64,000 nucleotides of DNA from Ceratodon purpureus (GCA_014871385.1 CM026426.1:78907566-78971565), one strand, 5' to 3'. Shown: positions 46,701 through 57,202, numbered from the stretch's first letter. Program-made: numbers and translations. Notes: generated by a model not told the origin, from the letters alone.

Positions 46701-47409
46701 ATCAGTAAAGTATTCGTGTTTTGCAAGTACTGTGCGCGGTTTCCAGTTAAGTGTGAATGATCCGGGAAGGATATGAGAGTTCTGCTGTAGCTCGGATAGG
46801 AAGGTGATGGGAGTTGTGACGAGACCCGAACCGGAAAGGTAATGGGATTGAGCGGAAAGATTTAGTGGATTGTCGTAGGAGTGAAGCCTCACTGTTCCGT
46901 CCCCCAACCCAACCTCACGCGGAATAGCCGTCGCTAGGGTCGAAGCCGATCCAGGAGTACTTGATCGGGCTCCCTGAACTTCTGAAGAGGTTCCGTACAC
47001 TGTGAGAGGGGGATTTGGAACGTGGTACGGGTCGCCTAGGGATAATCGGATCGTGGTTCTCCTTGATCCGGATTGGTTTGTCGTTGTAGTCTCACGGATC
47101 GGAAGAGGTCGTCTGCGTGACCTGCTGGCCAGAGTACTCTAGGACAGTTGTGAGACGGTAGCTGTTCCGAGACGTTGGGGTTTGTGGACGAAACACCTGA
47201 CAAGAAAGAGAAAGAGAGAGAGAGATAGTCGAGGAGTTACATTCCGGAGACACTTTCCGAGCAGTGGCAAGGCTCGGAACGATTAGAAGTAACTACTTGG
47301 TGAAACACTTTTGAATCCCTGGACGATACTCGGAACCTAGTGACAATACGGAAGTTTACGCTCAATTAGAGTGCTATTCGGATGTTAGTTGCGTTTCCGT
47401 GTTACGACA
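43734..47409 (+). repeat. single long gypsy LTR (about 3.7 kb), inferred
   Basis: Inferred limits: TGTGGGATCC after the polypurine tract to GACA some ten bases before the primer site. TATA-like elements lie at 44085-44105 (GTTTATAAGCG) with a leader containing TTAGGGTTTGG, consistent with an LTR promoter. The block holds a 738-codon frame (44258-46474), which is unusual for an LTR. Only one copy exists here, so the limits cannot be confirmed from a second LTR. The alternative is that the ORF lies between pol and a shorter LTR starting after 46500. Confidence 0.5.
44258..46474 (+). pseudogene. gypsy additional ORF (sense), 738 codons with six in-frame stops and no frameshift
   Basis: ATG 44258 opens MAHVKCRVLSPATPV and one frame runs to TAG 46472-46474. 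An N-terminal globular part (WAETYDFEQNGLLWAIRTDK; LAFLVAYLYPLKPEQVTI; NTIFGAYTGERPVNWVALI; ITPFIYHLYNSYGLLRDKEE) resembles the plant retrotransposon accessory-ORF domain seen in Athila/Tat-type elements, by overall pattern only. A predicted coiled coil follows (ELLKDALKLRSDKKQLELQL), then a Thr/Pro-rich linker, and a basic C-terminus (KERSARR-like, EKDREQESHKKTK). Stops: TAG 44405, about 44615, 45041, 45371 and 45791, TGA about 45229. Absence of any indel over 2.2 kb is striking. Function unknown. Confidence 0.6.
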
Positions 47410-47419
47410 CGGAAAAATC

Positions 47420-47436
47420 TGGCGCCGCTGCCGGGG
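47420..47436 (+). promoter_or_regulatory. gypsy primer-binding site, tRNA-Asp type
   Basis: TGGCGCCGCTGCCGGGG differs by one base from the TGGCGCCGTTGCCGGGG complement of the 3' end of plant tRNA-Asp used by Athila/Tat-group elements. It lies between the LTR end and gag. Confidence 0.85.
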
Positions 47437-47448
47437 ATTTGATAAGCT

Positions 47449-49312
47449 GTGAACCAGGTGGATACTCAGAAGATAAGCGAGTGCAAATTTGAAGAAAAGT
47501 GGAGCCAGCCCGTGAAGGCTTCATTTAGGTGGATATGCGGTAGACGGAAGTCTTACGCGCAAATCCAGCCTTCCGAGGAGTCGGAAGAAGAACTCCCAAT
47601 CTCTTCCATGGTTGGGGCGCAACCGGAAGAGTTAGGAGGAAGAAGATCCACTCGGTTGCTACAGAAGAGGAGTAGGGTTTTGGTACACGATCTACCGGGT
47701 ACGAACCTACTAGACTGCTGTAGAACGAGAAGGAGACATGATCGTGGTATCCAGACTGCTGTAGAACGAGAAGGAGACGTGATCGTAGTATCCTTGGCCG
47801 GAACCTCAGCATCTGGAGCGGGTGTAGCTCAAGATCCGGAAGGAGAAGAAGTCAAAGCCGACGCGGGAGTCGAGGAGGAGACCGAGGAAGAAGAAGAGGA
47901 CGAGGAAGACAATCCGATGGCCCCCCCTACCCGACTGAAGTACAGTAGATTCAAAGGAGACGGAAGTCAAGACGTGGACGAATGGCTCCGTGAGTTCAAA
48001 TCCATTGCTCTGGCCAACCGGGAGGACCCGGATGCAAAGAGAAGAATAGTCCAAGGTCTTCTGAAGGGAGAAGCTCTGCAGTGGTACCAAGACGTTTCGG
48101 AACGTACACGTAACGACTAGAACAGTTTCGTTACCTTGTTCCAACGTACGTTCCGTGAAGCCGGAGGAGAAGCCCGCGCACTCAGGAAGTTGAGCCGGAT
48201 GACGATGAGATCTACTGAGTCAGTACGGAAATACAGTCAGAGAGTGAAGGCGCTCATACAGAAGCTCACCACGGCCATAGCTCCGAGTGTACAAGTGGAA
48301 TGGTTTGTCACCGGATTCCCAGAGGAGATGGGGTTTCGGATCCGACAAACCCGACCCGCTACACTACAGGTCGCCGTGGAAGCTCCTCAAAACTATGAGA
48401 ACTCGGCCCAATCTCTACGGAAGTCTCTGAAGCATACCGAGAAGCAGAGTAAGAAGATCCGGAGGAAGAGGGAACGTCGGCGAAGACAGGAGTCCTCCTC
48501 AGAAGATTCCGGCTCTACCAGTAAGAGTTATTCCACTTCATCCAGTTCTGATCAGTCGGAAGAGGACTCCAAGGGAGCCTCGAAACGCCGAGGCGCTTCC
48601 AGTGGAAACTCCCGGCCTAGATGGAACCGAGAGTTGATCAAAATGAAGGTGGAAGATGACAATTCTCGGAATGTAATGAAGGAGATGAAAGAGATCCGGG
48701 AATCTATTGCCGAACTCAACGTTCACCTTTCCGAGAACCGGAAGCCTCGTAAGATGATTCCCACCAGCAGGGCTAACGTGTGGTGCGCTTACTGCGGAAA
48801 ACAAGGGCATTATCCCCCGGAGTGTACTGAACCCCGCCAGAAACGGATCCACTATGTCCATCCGGAAGAGGAGGTATACTATGCCTATCCGGAAAAGGAG
48901 GAGTTCCAGATGGAGGAATACCAACCTGTGTACCAGGTTCAGACTACTTACGGGAGAGGGAAGGCACCAATCCAGATAGCTCGTCCTCCCGCCGGATATC
49001 GGATTCCACAGAACGTTCCGGGTAGGCGGATGTAACAGAAGCCGACACACGGCGACTGCTTCAACTGTGGGAGTCCGGATCATTACGCGCCTAATTGTCC
49101 GTTTGAGCGAGAAGGACAGGGAGCACCACTGATCCTTCCGTACCAAAACTGTGGTGAATACGGTCATACGGCTCCTCAGTGTGCCAAACCGGCACAACCC
49201 CGTCCGATTTTCAAACAGGTGGAGGTCCCTCCGAGAGAGATGACTGGACTCAACTATGGTCACTCGGGTGGGATAGAGAACCCGGATAAATGACGGTTCA
49301 AGACGGAACTAT
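47449..49312 (+). pseudogene. gypsy gag (stops at 48118, 49033 and about 49291)
   Basis: The frame is open from 47449, with the first ATG at 47917 (MAPPTRLKYSRFKGDGSQDV), the more likely start. Capsid-like region (DEWLREFKSIAL, GLLKGEALQWYQDV), TAG 48118-48120 where the family usually has Trp, then FVTLFQRTFREAGGEARALR, a Ser/Arg-rich linker and zinc knuckles CAYCGKQGHYPPEC, (TAA 49033-49035) CFNCGSPDHYAPNC and a third in which the first Cys is Tyr (YQNCGEYGHTAPQC). TGA and TAG follow in frame near 49291 and 49311. No frameshift is seen. Confidence 0.85.
47712..47793 (+). repeat. 41-bp tandem duplication in the gag 5' region
   Basis: Two adjacent units starting AGACTGCTGTAGAACGAGAA at 47712 and 47753, differing at two or three positions. 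Forty-one is not a multiple of three, so the duplication changed frame locally without creating a stop. Confidence 0.85.
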
Positions 49313-50250
49313 AGGAGGGCGCGGAAGTACCAGTACACAAAGTATCAACCCGTAGTTTCGCTAGAGAACGTGCCCAAGAACCGGAGCTTCCGAAAACCCG
49401 GAAGACCAGAAGAAGAGTGAGATCTAGGAGAAGGATTCAGGATTCAGGATCTGATCCTCCTACGGTAACCCGAGCTTTACCAGAAGAAGACGACCGTCCA
49501 AGAGCGGAAAATGGGGTGGAAAGAGAGAATCTGCCGGAAGATATCAGCGAGGAAGTTTGGAAAGAGCTCACGGATCCTCCTGCTCAGAAGATCCCCAAGC
49601 CCTCAGTCCGGTTTGATGACATTCCGGTGGTTATTCCTTTCGACCCGAGGGTGGATGAGTATGATATTCTTGGGGATATCAAGTCCCTCAAAGCAAATGT
49701 CACGATTGGACAGTTGCTCCATGACAATGTGAATTACCAGAAGGTAATCCGAGAGGCTTGGACGAAACGGAAGGGCCAAGGGGTGAAACTTCCGTCTGTG
49801 GCTACTAATTTCTTATAGGTTGAGGATCACGGAGCACCGGAACTAACGGTGCTAGTGGAAGGATGTGCTATTCCTAAGGTTCCGGTAGATGGTGGATCCG
49901 GTGTAAACCTGATGCTGGAAGATACAGCCTTTGAGCTCGGATACACCTCATTCAAATCTACCGATCAGGTGTTACGAATGGCCGATCAGTCTAGGGTTAA
50001 ACCCGTGGGAAGACTGTCCCAAGTTCCGACCACTATCGGAGAGGTAACCTACCTCTTGAATTATGTGATAATCCGAGTTAGTGCGGGCCGTCCCTTTCCG
50101 ATGTTGTTAGGAAGACCCTGGCTTTACATGGCAAGAGTCCTCGTTGATTGAGGAGCCAAGGAATTTGTACTCGGAAAGACCAATCAGCGGATTCCGTGGA
50201 AGATGGATGGATATCTTGGAGAAACCAGCGGCTCGGCGTTTCCGTGTTCT
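49313..50250 (+). pseudogene. gypsy protease region (TAG 49816, TGA 50149)
   Basis: Same frame as gag. Acidic linker (VRFDDIPVVIPFDPRVDEYD), TAG at 49816-49818, VEDHGAPELTVLVEGCAIPK, then the retropepsin core VDGGSGVNLM (Asp-Gly-Gly-Ser in place of the common DSGA, as in Athila-type proteases), the flap region and LLGRPWLYMARVLVD, a TGA, and GAKEFVLGKTNQRIPWKMDG. The frame then breaks off into MULE sequence at 50251 with the RT start missing. Confidence 0.85.
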
Positions 50251-50749
50251 GACATCCTCCTCCTCACATATTCTCACATGCTCATCAGGGATCTCTGCAG
50301 CTCTCATGACAGCACTAGCCACTATCCCTTCAGCTTTACCATTCTTAATAAATCCATACAATTTACATTGAACAGCATAACAGTAGTGGGTGAGGACGTC
50401 CTTCACCAAGTGATAAACCAACCAGTCCACCCGTCGTCCATCAAAATTTTGTCTGCTTGTCCTAAGAATGGCCTTCAAATTTGCGTGGTAGCTCTCAATT
50501 GCTGCATTCGTGTCCTGGTTTGCATGGGGTATGTTTCTATACCCTTTCACCCACATCTCAATTTTTGGTATCCATTCCTTCTCAAAATAAGTAAAAAATG
50601 TCTTGGCCTGGGGATACTTTGCTTTCAAGTGCTTAAACCTCTCCTGTGCAGCCCGTACAGCCAAGTCCCCTTGCAAAATCCCGTTCCCGTACATCAAGTC
50701 TGCACATGCCCCCAGCACCTCTGCCCTTAAGTAGTTGGCCTTTATCTTC
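50251..50749 (-). repeat. 499-bp direct repeat of MULE coding sequence, right copy
   Basis: Same orientation and extent as 40997-41495. This copy keeps the open frame through NYLRAEVLGACADL, so it is the less damaged of the two. Confidence 0.93.
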
Positions 50750-53107
50750 TGCATAGCGTTTTCGAGCCATGCCTTTCTCGTATGCCACAAGCATAATAGG
50801 ATCTTGACTTCATCATTCCTTTGTCCCTCCACCTGCTCAGTCTTGGGCCAACCCTTCCTGCATCCAGGACAGGCAGAGCATTCGTTAGGACAGCTTTATT
50901 TTTACATCTTACAGAACCCGAATCGAAGTACAGGGTTCGTATTTAACTTACCTTATTGCGTTCAGCTCGGCATCATCATTATCCACTAGAAACGAACTTG
51001 GTTTCCAATCTGGCTTGACAGCAATACACCTTTCATTCAGTTTCTTCAGCCATGGAACTATGTCAACCTCCCTTGATCTCCCTTGGATTGTAAAAGCAAC
51101 CGGAATACCTTGCTCTCACTCGTCGAAGACCATAATAGTGTAGAGGGGATACTTGCGAAACAGGAAAACGGTGCAGCAGAATAAGAAAATAGGACAAGTA
51201 ACTCAGGACAGCCTGTCCAAGAAAATGAAGAAGATGAACAGCAGAAAGTTACGGCAGAGTAGAGGTTGGAACTCACCTTTGGGGCGTTAGTCGAGAATGT
51301 TGCATCCATGGACAGTGGTCGATGGTGGCCATGCCGAATCATCATTTCGAGTTGCCATTCAGTTTGGATGGCCAAGCAGAAAGGGTCATCTTCATCAGGA
51401 GGGGGGTCGTTCAACTCGATGTTACCATATTCCTTGTAATGATAGAAACACTCAGGATTCTTGTCTGTCCACATCCGGACGCTCATGGCATCCCTTGGAT
51501 GTTTTTCCCATAGCTCCTTCGCTAACTTGTTAGCAATGTTATACACATCGGAGGGCATTACGAAAGTGTCTCGTGTTGCTGGGAGATTGTTCTGCGCACA
51601 TCGCAGCACCTCTGCCTTATGGTCTGCCATAACCTGAGCAGGCGATTTGCCTGACCTAAGCGAGTCAACAATCCACTGTTTTGTCGCAGCTGATAAGTGT
51701 CCAGATAGCCCTGCCCGCTGTCCTCCGAACTCAGCGCCATGACAGGGGTTTCCAGCCCTGTTGACATGATCCATGCAGTAAAACTGTATGCTACAAAGTG
51801 ATTCATCAACCTCCAACTGTTTGGCGACGAAATTACACTGACATCCACGTTTCATGGACATTCCAGCTGTCCTCTTGCCCACCCTGGTTTTCCTCTTTGG
51901 TTTCACTGCTGCATCCAGCATTGCCTGGGCCTGAAGAAGCCGCTCCTTTGCCTCCTTGAGCCTAGCCTCATCTTCAGCATCCTCATCTACAGCCTCAGCG
52001 TTAATGTCAGGCACAGGGTCTGACTTACTCTTTTTTTTAGGACGGGGTTTTGCTGCTGCTTCTTTCGCAGCCTTGTCCACAATCTTTTGAGGGCGTTGCA
52101 AAGCTTTTCTTTGATTAGTCGAATTCTTCTTCTGAGCTAGGGTATGGGCGAAGACCTTCTGGATTTCTACCCTGTACTGCTTCATATAATCCTCCGGACC
52201 ATATTGACACCAATACCTGCACAAATTGGTATCAGATGACAATTACCTAGTTCAAGTAGAATCGTTAGGACACACAGAGTCCAACATCAAGATGACAGGG
52301 TTCAACAGCAGAGACCTAAACCTATCACGAAAGTGCTAGCCGCATAGCAGATACATTAGGGCAATTGCAGATGGAGATCAAGCATGGACAGAGAAAAAAC
52401 ACAGAGGACAGACTGGGGAGAGGAAACCAGAACCTGATTTCCTGAACAGCTGATTCTGCTCGCACTTGTTTCCTTTCGCCTTTCTTCTTGCAATTTCTGG
52501 TTTCTTCAACAAACGTGCATGGATGTTGTCTAGCTGACATTTCGCCCTCCAGAAAATCATCTAGACCGTCCCATGGTATTGTAGCTTTGTGTGTCTCACG
52601 TCGTCTACCACGCCCTTGATTGCACTTCGTTTCCTATTGCAGGTCTGCCCTAGTGAAAGGACCAGCAGGTGGGATCTGCACAGACATCTTTACCTTGTCC
52701 GACATATACCTCCAGGACGGCCTGTTCTTCTTGTCTTCCTTTGATTTGACACCAGATCTCCCCTTTCCGTGAAGACTGTCTTCCTCTACTTTGATGGTTT
52801 GCTCAACTGCACACCCAGTACCAGATGCAGGACCAAGACCGTCATAGTCGACACCAGCACCATTATCGCCATCCACAGAGTCTCCTGAGACCGCTGGACT
52901 CGAAGAAGCGCCGCCCCAACTAAAGTTGTCCTCCACGGCAGCTAAATCAACAACGTCATCGTTCCCAACAAGCACCCGCCCTGTCCTAAACCCTCCCTGT
53001 CCTGGATCACCGTCGAAGTTCCATGCATCGAAGTCCTGCTCTTCCGTGGGGAGGGACCCCCGTTTTGCCATCATCCCCCCACTCTGGATTGGATCGTCAG
53101 CCTCCAT
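50251..53107 (-). pseudogene. MULE transposase, N-terminal exons and DDE core (right of the gypsy insert)
   Basis: Exons on the minus strand: 53107-52434 (ATG MEADDPIQSGG; acidic and basic linkers; TAG at 52634-52636 after TRADLQ; CNQGRGRRRETHK), 52216-51277 (YWCQYGPEDYMKQYRVEIQ; Lys/Glu coiled segment; Cys-rich GCQCNFVAKQL ... CMDHVNRAGNPCHG; MRMWTDKN-like region; first catalytic Asp in SMDATFSTNAPK), 51151-50952 (PLYTIMVFDE, TGA 51116-51118 where Trp is expected, EQGIPVAFTIQGRSREVDI; second Asp in FLVDNDDAEL), 50857-50251 (CLWHTRKAW; third residue in AAIESYHANL). All splice phases agree. The DDE triad is present. It mobilises the element by binding its terminal repeats. Confidence 0.92.
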
Positions 53108-53427
53108 CGTCAATGACTCCACTCATGTCTAACAGCTTCTCCAGAGTTCCGAAGTCATGAACTCCGCTCACCCTGTAACTATAGCCACATCGAGCCGAAT
53201 TGGATCTACAGCCGCACCCTTCGACACCCAAGCGGAATTGAATTGCAACGTCTAGCAGCATCTGTCCCAAACCGCAACACAACATGGTCTTGGATCCGCT
53301 GGAGACCTCGGCGCCGAAGAACCACACCACAAACGACGGCGGGCGTCACCATCGCAGGAGCAGCGCCGCCGCGCGGAAACTGAAACCCCTGCAGCCATCT
53401 ACAGTGCCGGCGGCATTGATGGGACAC

Positions 53428-53692
53428 GACGGGTACGAGGGCGACGGGGTCGAGGGAGACGACGACATGGAAACGCGAGGGTGGGAACGGGGGTCGAGCA
53501 CGGGGACGGGGGGTTTCAGCACGGGCGGGCGGTGGTCGAGCACGGGAGCGGGGGGTTCACGGGCCCGGGGGGGTCAGGGAGAGGCACGGGCGCGGGGAGG
53601 ATCGGGACGGTGGGAGGGTCGGGAGCGAGGGGGCTGCCCCAACCCTCAAACAAACGAAGTGCAACGCTCGTAGGGGCAAGATAAAGAGACCC
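53428..53692 (-). repeat. MULE right terminal inverted repeat
   Basis: Inverted match of 35267-35531, ending GGGTCTCTTTATCTTGCCCC when read inward. Followed by target duplication copy 53693-53701. Confidence 0.9.
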
Positions 53693-54313
53693 ATTATGTG
53701 GAGGAGGTACACCGTCTGGTAAGTTTGTAGAAGAACCACGTAGGTGACCTAATGAAGTGTCGGGCGTCATTGTCCTGTTCCTTGTCATGTTCCTCCACAG
53801 ACATCTCGACTAACTAGGCAGTGGTGACTGCCTTGAGCATATGGTCGATTGATCTTCTATCGTAGCTTCTGTACCTGACTCATGAGCTGTTCTGTATGAC
53901 GTACGCATAGAAGGTGAAGCTCTATTGGCATGCTCTGTGCCACTCCGTTGAGGTCTCCGGGATCTTTTTGGCCTGGCCAAATAAGCTTGATACTCTTGAA
54001 GAGCAACCTTCTATTCAGATGGAGTTTTAGCCACAGGAGCTAACCTATTCTCAGATGTACCATCAAATAACATATCATACAGAGCAGACTTGATCACGTG
54101 TTCTTCCCTCACCTAACGTCGTGCGTCCCGGTAAGTGAGCTTCTTGCTCTCATATGCATATTTTCCTCTCAATTGATCTCTGCAAGGGGGACATGCTGCA
54201 TATCCCTGGTGAGAAGATCCCGATACCGCGCCGTAGCCAGAGAAGTCATGGGTAGAATAGGGAGGAGAGCACGATAAAGTGGACCACAAAGTGCAAAATG
54301 TGACCACCAACAA
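53693..54313 (-). pseudogene. CACTA transposase exon, part right of the MULE (three TAG)
   Basis: Frame reads YSTHDFSGYGAVSGSSHQGY then AACPPCRDQL, the HDFPAYG and ACP-x-C motifs of TNP2, and continues through TAG at 54113, about 54030 and about 53815 to NLPDGVPPPHN at the MULE boundary. Beyond the third motif the sequence is hydrophilic (ARPKRSRRPQRSG) as in the family's variable linker. Open in frame apart from the TAGs. Confidence 0.8.
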
Positions 54314-54925
54314 GTGAATATGAAGTGTGCTGTTTTTTAAGGCTCAAAGCTGATTTTGAGTATTTTGGTGTAGTTTTTAAGCATTTTAGTCACTTTCTAG
54401 GGTGTCACAAGGTATCTTATATACATCTTCATAAAAAGAACATCTTCAATTGAAACTTAATTTGACCACTAGTTCTAATTCATGAAAATGAACTTTTCCA
54501 AAGTCTTAATTTCTTCATTTGGAGCCATCTATTGTCTTTAGAGGATGTTTTTTTCAATTTGAAAAACAATGTTCGGTGAAAAAAAACGCACAAAAAGTAC
54601 CGTGGAAGTGACCCTCTTAAAAAGTATCCTTGCGGTACTTTTGGAACTCTAAACCAATCAATGAGTATATTAATTGACTATTATAGAATACTTCTGAAAC
54701 ATATAGAGTGCACCACGAAATTAAAAAGGATTTTGGACAAAACCCTAAACCATTATGTTCACTTTTCCGAATGACAACCATTCACTTTGCCTGACTTTGA
54801 CGTCTCCGTTTTCCATTGTAAACTCAACATCTTCTTCCACAAATTTGGGAAGTTGAAGAAGATCAAGTCTTCTTTCCTTATCTCAAACTTAATTTTGCAT
54901 CAACATAACGTAAATCTCACTTTCT

Positions 54926-55171
54926 CTAGTCTTTACAGAAGGGGCTGAAATTGGAAAAAAGATAAGCACTTTTGTGGTTCACTTTATTGTGCTTCCCCCC
55001 ATAGAGCTCTGCACCACGTAGTTTGAACTGGTGTCGCTTAACTGGGTCCATGACATCATAGGCAGATTCTCCATCCCACAATCCCTTCAATTCATCTATG
55101 AGCGGTCTCATCCACACATCGAAGAACTGAAAAGGAATTTGTTGTTGTCCAGGTATCAATAGCGCTAGCAT
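54926..55171 (-). pseudogene. CACTA transposase exon with LIPGP-like motif
   Basis: MLALLIPGQQQIPFQFFDVW then MRPLIDELKGLWDGESAYDV matches the conserved LLIPGPxxPGxxIDVYLxPLIdELkxLW segment of TNP2 transposases. The exon end is uncertain; the conserved part reaches about RGAELYGG (near 55000). Confidence 0.88.
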
Positions 55172-55223
55172 TGTAAAGAATTTCTTAGTAATGAGCCAAG
55201 GTGAAAAATTTTAAAAACTTACT

Positions 55224-56518
55224 AACACTGGCCAAGCCGACCATGTCGACTTGTGCTACTTGAATGGACAAATGCCATAGCACGACACTTGCATCCGTAC
55301 ATCCGTTGGTGATGAACCAAATCCATCTGTGTCACAGAACGAAGGGTCCATCGTATCGAGTGTCTTCCATGCTTTAGAATGAGTAGGAAAACGAACCTTC
55401 CCATCCGTGCTTTGATTATCACCGTGCGATCTCATCAACTTTGCAAGTACAGGAATTCTAAAGAATCTCTTGGGTCTAGGAGTCACGGCAAAGAACCGCA
55501 ATACTTTAAGTGGTCGTATCTTGTTGCTCATGTCTTTATACCTGTTTGCTCCACACACTGGGCATCGACTAAGCTCCTTCGTATCTTCCTGATCGAAGAG
55601 AACGCAACCAGTGGGACAACCGTGAATGTTATGAAAATCTAAGCCGAATCTTTTCGTGAGAGTCTTAGCCTGGTACATCGACGATGGCAAGCAATTTCCA
55701 TTGGGAAGTAGACATCTCAGTGTAGCCAAAATATCGTCTGCTGCCTTATCTGAGATCCCAGAATGAGTTGCGACAAGGTTGACTACCATGATTGTGGCCC
55801 CTAACATGGAGTGTTGAGATCCTGGGAAAAGCAGGCTCATCGCATCCTGTAGTGCTTTCGCGTCCTTGATCCTCGCTTCTTCCAATGAACTCTCGTCTTG
55901 GGTTCGATCAGGAGCACACTCTGTTGAACCCGCACCTGCTGTTTCACATCGCCCAGTATCATCTATACCTATAACACCAGGATTATCTGCTACATTTGGT
56001 CCTCCGGTACTTACTTCTTCCTTGGCAGAAGGGTCATCCATGTTTATCGTTTCCTTGGAGTCTGCTGCGCTGCACTCATTCAAACCGGTTATATTATCCG
56101 TAGCCTCTAGCGCACACATCGTGATGTTGTCAATTTTTTCTTCTGTCGCAGTGAAAGCTTGTACCTCTTGATACATGTCCTGCATCATATTCCTGACTTG
56201 TACATCGCCGTCTCGTATTTGAGGTTGGTGTTTCTTGCTTGACAAGCGCAACAAGTACTCCTCCTCCCATTCTTCATCGGAGGAGTCAGGTTCACTAGGC
56301 CCCCTCCAAGTTCTACACTTTGCCGATCGTCCGTGTCGGAGTAGGTGTTTTCGAACTTCTTCTATACCATATGGGCGCCCTGTGCCCTTGTGTAAGACAT
56401 AGGGACATGGTATTCTCGGAAATTTATATAGCTTCGCTCATTCTTGATCTCAAATCCACAACTTGTTATCTCCGTTTTTAACCCTCTGGATATTGGAAAT
56501 CGGTAACTTATTTGACAT
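55224..56518 (-). pseudogene. CACTA transposase N-terminal exon (two TGA, one TAG)
   Basis: ATG 56518 (MSNKLPISNIQRVKNG) leads, through two TGA codons near 56455 and 56440, into a transposase-associated zinc-domain-like segment (IPCPYVLHKGTGRPYGIEEV, then RKHLLRHGRSAKCRTW). An acidic variable linker and the TNP2 start follow: LLPNGNCLPSSMYQAKTL, FGLDFHNIHGCPTGCVLF, LSRCPVCGANRYKD, KVLRFFAVTPRPKRFF, VRFPTHSKAWKTLD. After CPFK a TAG (55254-55256) precedes HKSTWSAWPVL and donor GTAAGT. The family match is strong; start choice rests on the ATG with the longest conserved upstream frame. Confidence 0.88.
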
Positions 56519-57202
56519 TCTGTTCAGAAATCAAAGAACCCCGCTTAGATAAAAAAGGACATACTGGAATTTAAATCAGTGTTGTATAGATGGTTACTAG
56601 TGTTTGAGATATAAATGAAAGAGAGGGTCGTAGGTTGAGAAATCCTAATTAGATAACAAAGATGATTGCACAACGTCGATTGAGAATGTAGTCGTGACTA
56701 AATACTCTTTCGAACAGGGGGTATATTCAAAATGTGATGACGACATAAAATTAGTAACTGAAGAACAGTGAGAACAAATGCACAACGATAGTGAGTGAAC
56801 GAATTGTTGAAAAGAACAGAGAATGCTCGATACACAGCTCGACACATACCTTCCACTTTGTAGAGTCGAGATCTTGGTACTGTTGTGTTTGGGAGAGTGT
56901 TGTCTACTACATTGGTGGACCTGGTCCATCAAACATGATGAATTGCTTACAACACTTGAGATAGCCAGGACGAACCAATTTGTATTAAGTTTAATCAATT
57001 CAATCTTGATGTTAACAGTAACTCCCCGACAGATAAAGGAAATTCACAATAAACTGAATGGCAAAGAGGACATTAAGAAAGATTAGGGTTCGGTAAATAT
57101 ACTAAAACACTATGTATTCCTGTGATTTTCAGCGAGCAATATCAGATTCACGTCTGTAAACTGACAATTGAACGTCACGTAGACATATTCGGCAAGTCAT
57201 AC
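56519..57202. other. 5' flank of the CACTA gene, no gene
   Basis: AT-rich. The minus-strand ORF 56645-56998 and plus-strand ORF 56823-57086 overlap and lack domains. The CACTA terminus should lie here or further right but no convincing CACTA-type inverted repeat was found. Confidence 0.35.

Larger units (their letters stand above)
41496..50250 (+). mobile_element. Permuted Ty3/gypsy fragment (RT end-RNaseH-INT / LTR / gag-PR)
   Basis: Plus-strand order is RT C-terminus, RNase H, integrase, polypurine tract, one LTR-like block with an internal ORF, tRNA-Asp-type primer site, gag, protease, then MULE again. Natural order would place gag and protease before RT. The middle of RT, including the YxDD box, is missing at both edges. 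A one-LTR circle opened inside RT, or two truncated tandem copies sharing an LTR, would give this order. It lies in MULE transposase coding sequence between 499-bp direct repeats rather than a 5-bp duplication, so integrase did not place it. Primer site and domains place it near the Athila/Tat side of plant gypsy elements. Confidence 0.88.
35267..53692. mobile_element. 18.4-kb Mutator-like element (MULE) with two convergent genes
   Basis: Bounded by about 265-bp terminal inverted repeats and a 9-bp duplication. It contains a MULE transposase gene on the minus strand (53107 to 40424) reading inward from the right end, and a second, four-exon gene on the plus strand (36037 to 39622) reading inward from the left end. 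The two converge at about 39.6-40.4 kb, the plan of maize MuDR (mudrA and mudrB). About 8.75 kb of the length is a gypsy fragment inserted in the transposase. Without it the element would be about 9.2 kb. The target was the CACTA transposase exon. Confidence 0.92.
31750..56518 (-). mobile_element. CACTA (En/Spm) DNA transposon, TNP2-type transposase gene, split by a nested MULE
   Basis: N-terminal exons (56518-53693) and C-terminal exons (35266-31750) of one TNP2-like transposase lie on the same strand, in the right order, on the two sides of the MULE. At the junction the frame joins exactly across the 9-bp target duplication (PPPHN on the right, PPHNFVPSKS on the left). The protein catalyses cut-and-paste transposition by binding CACTA termini. 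I could not identify the terminal CACTA repeats or the 3-bp duplication, so the element ends are open. Several stops and at least one frameshift make it inactive. Confidence 0.88.

Noticed and set aside
29749..56797. CACTATCG at about 29779 and inverted CGATAGTG at about 56790 as CACTA element ends
   Set aside because: Only eight bases match, the next bases differ, and flanking triplets are not duplicated.
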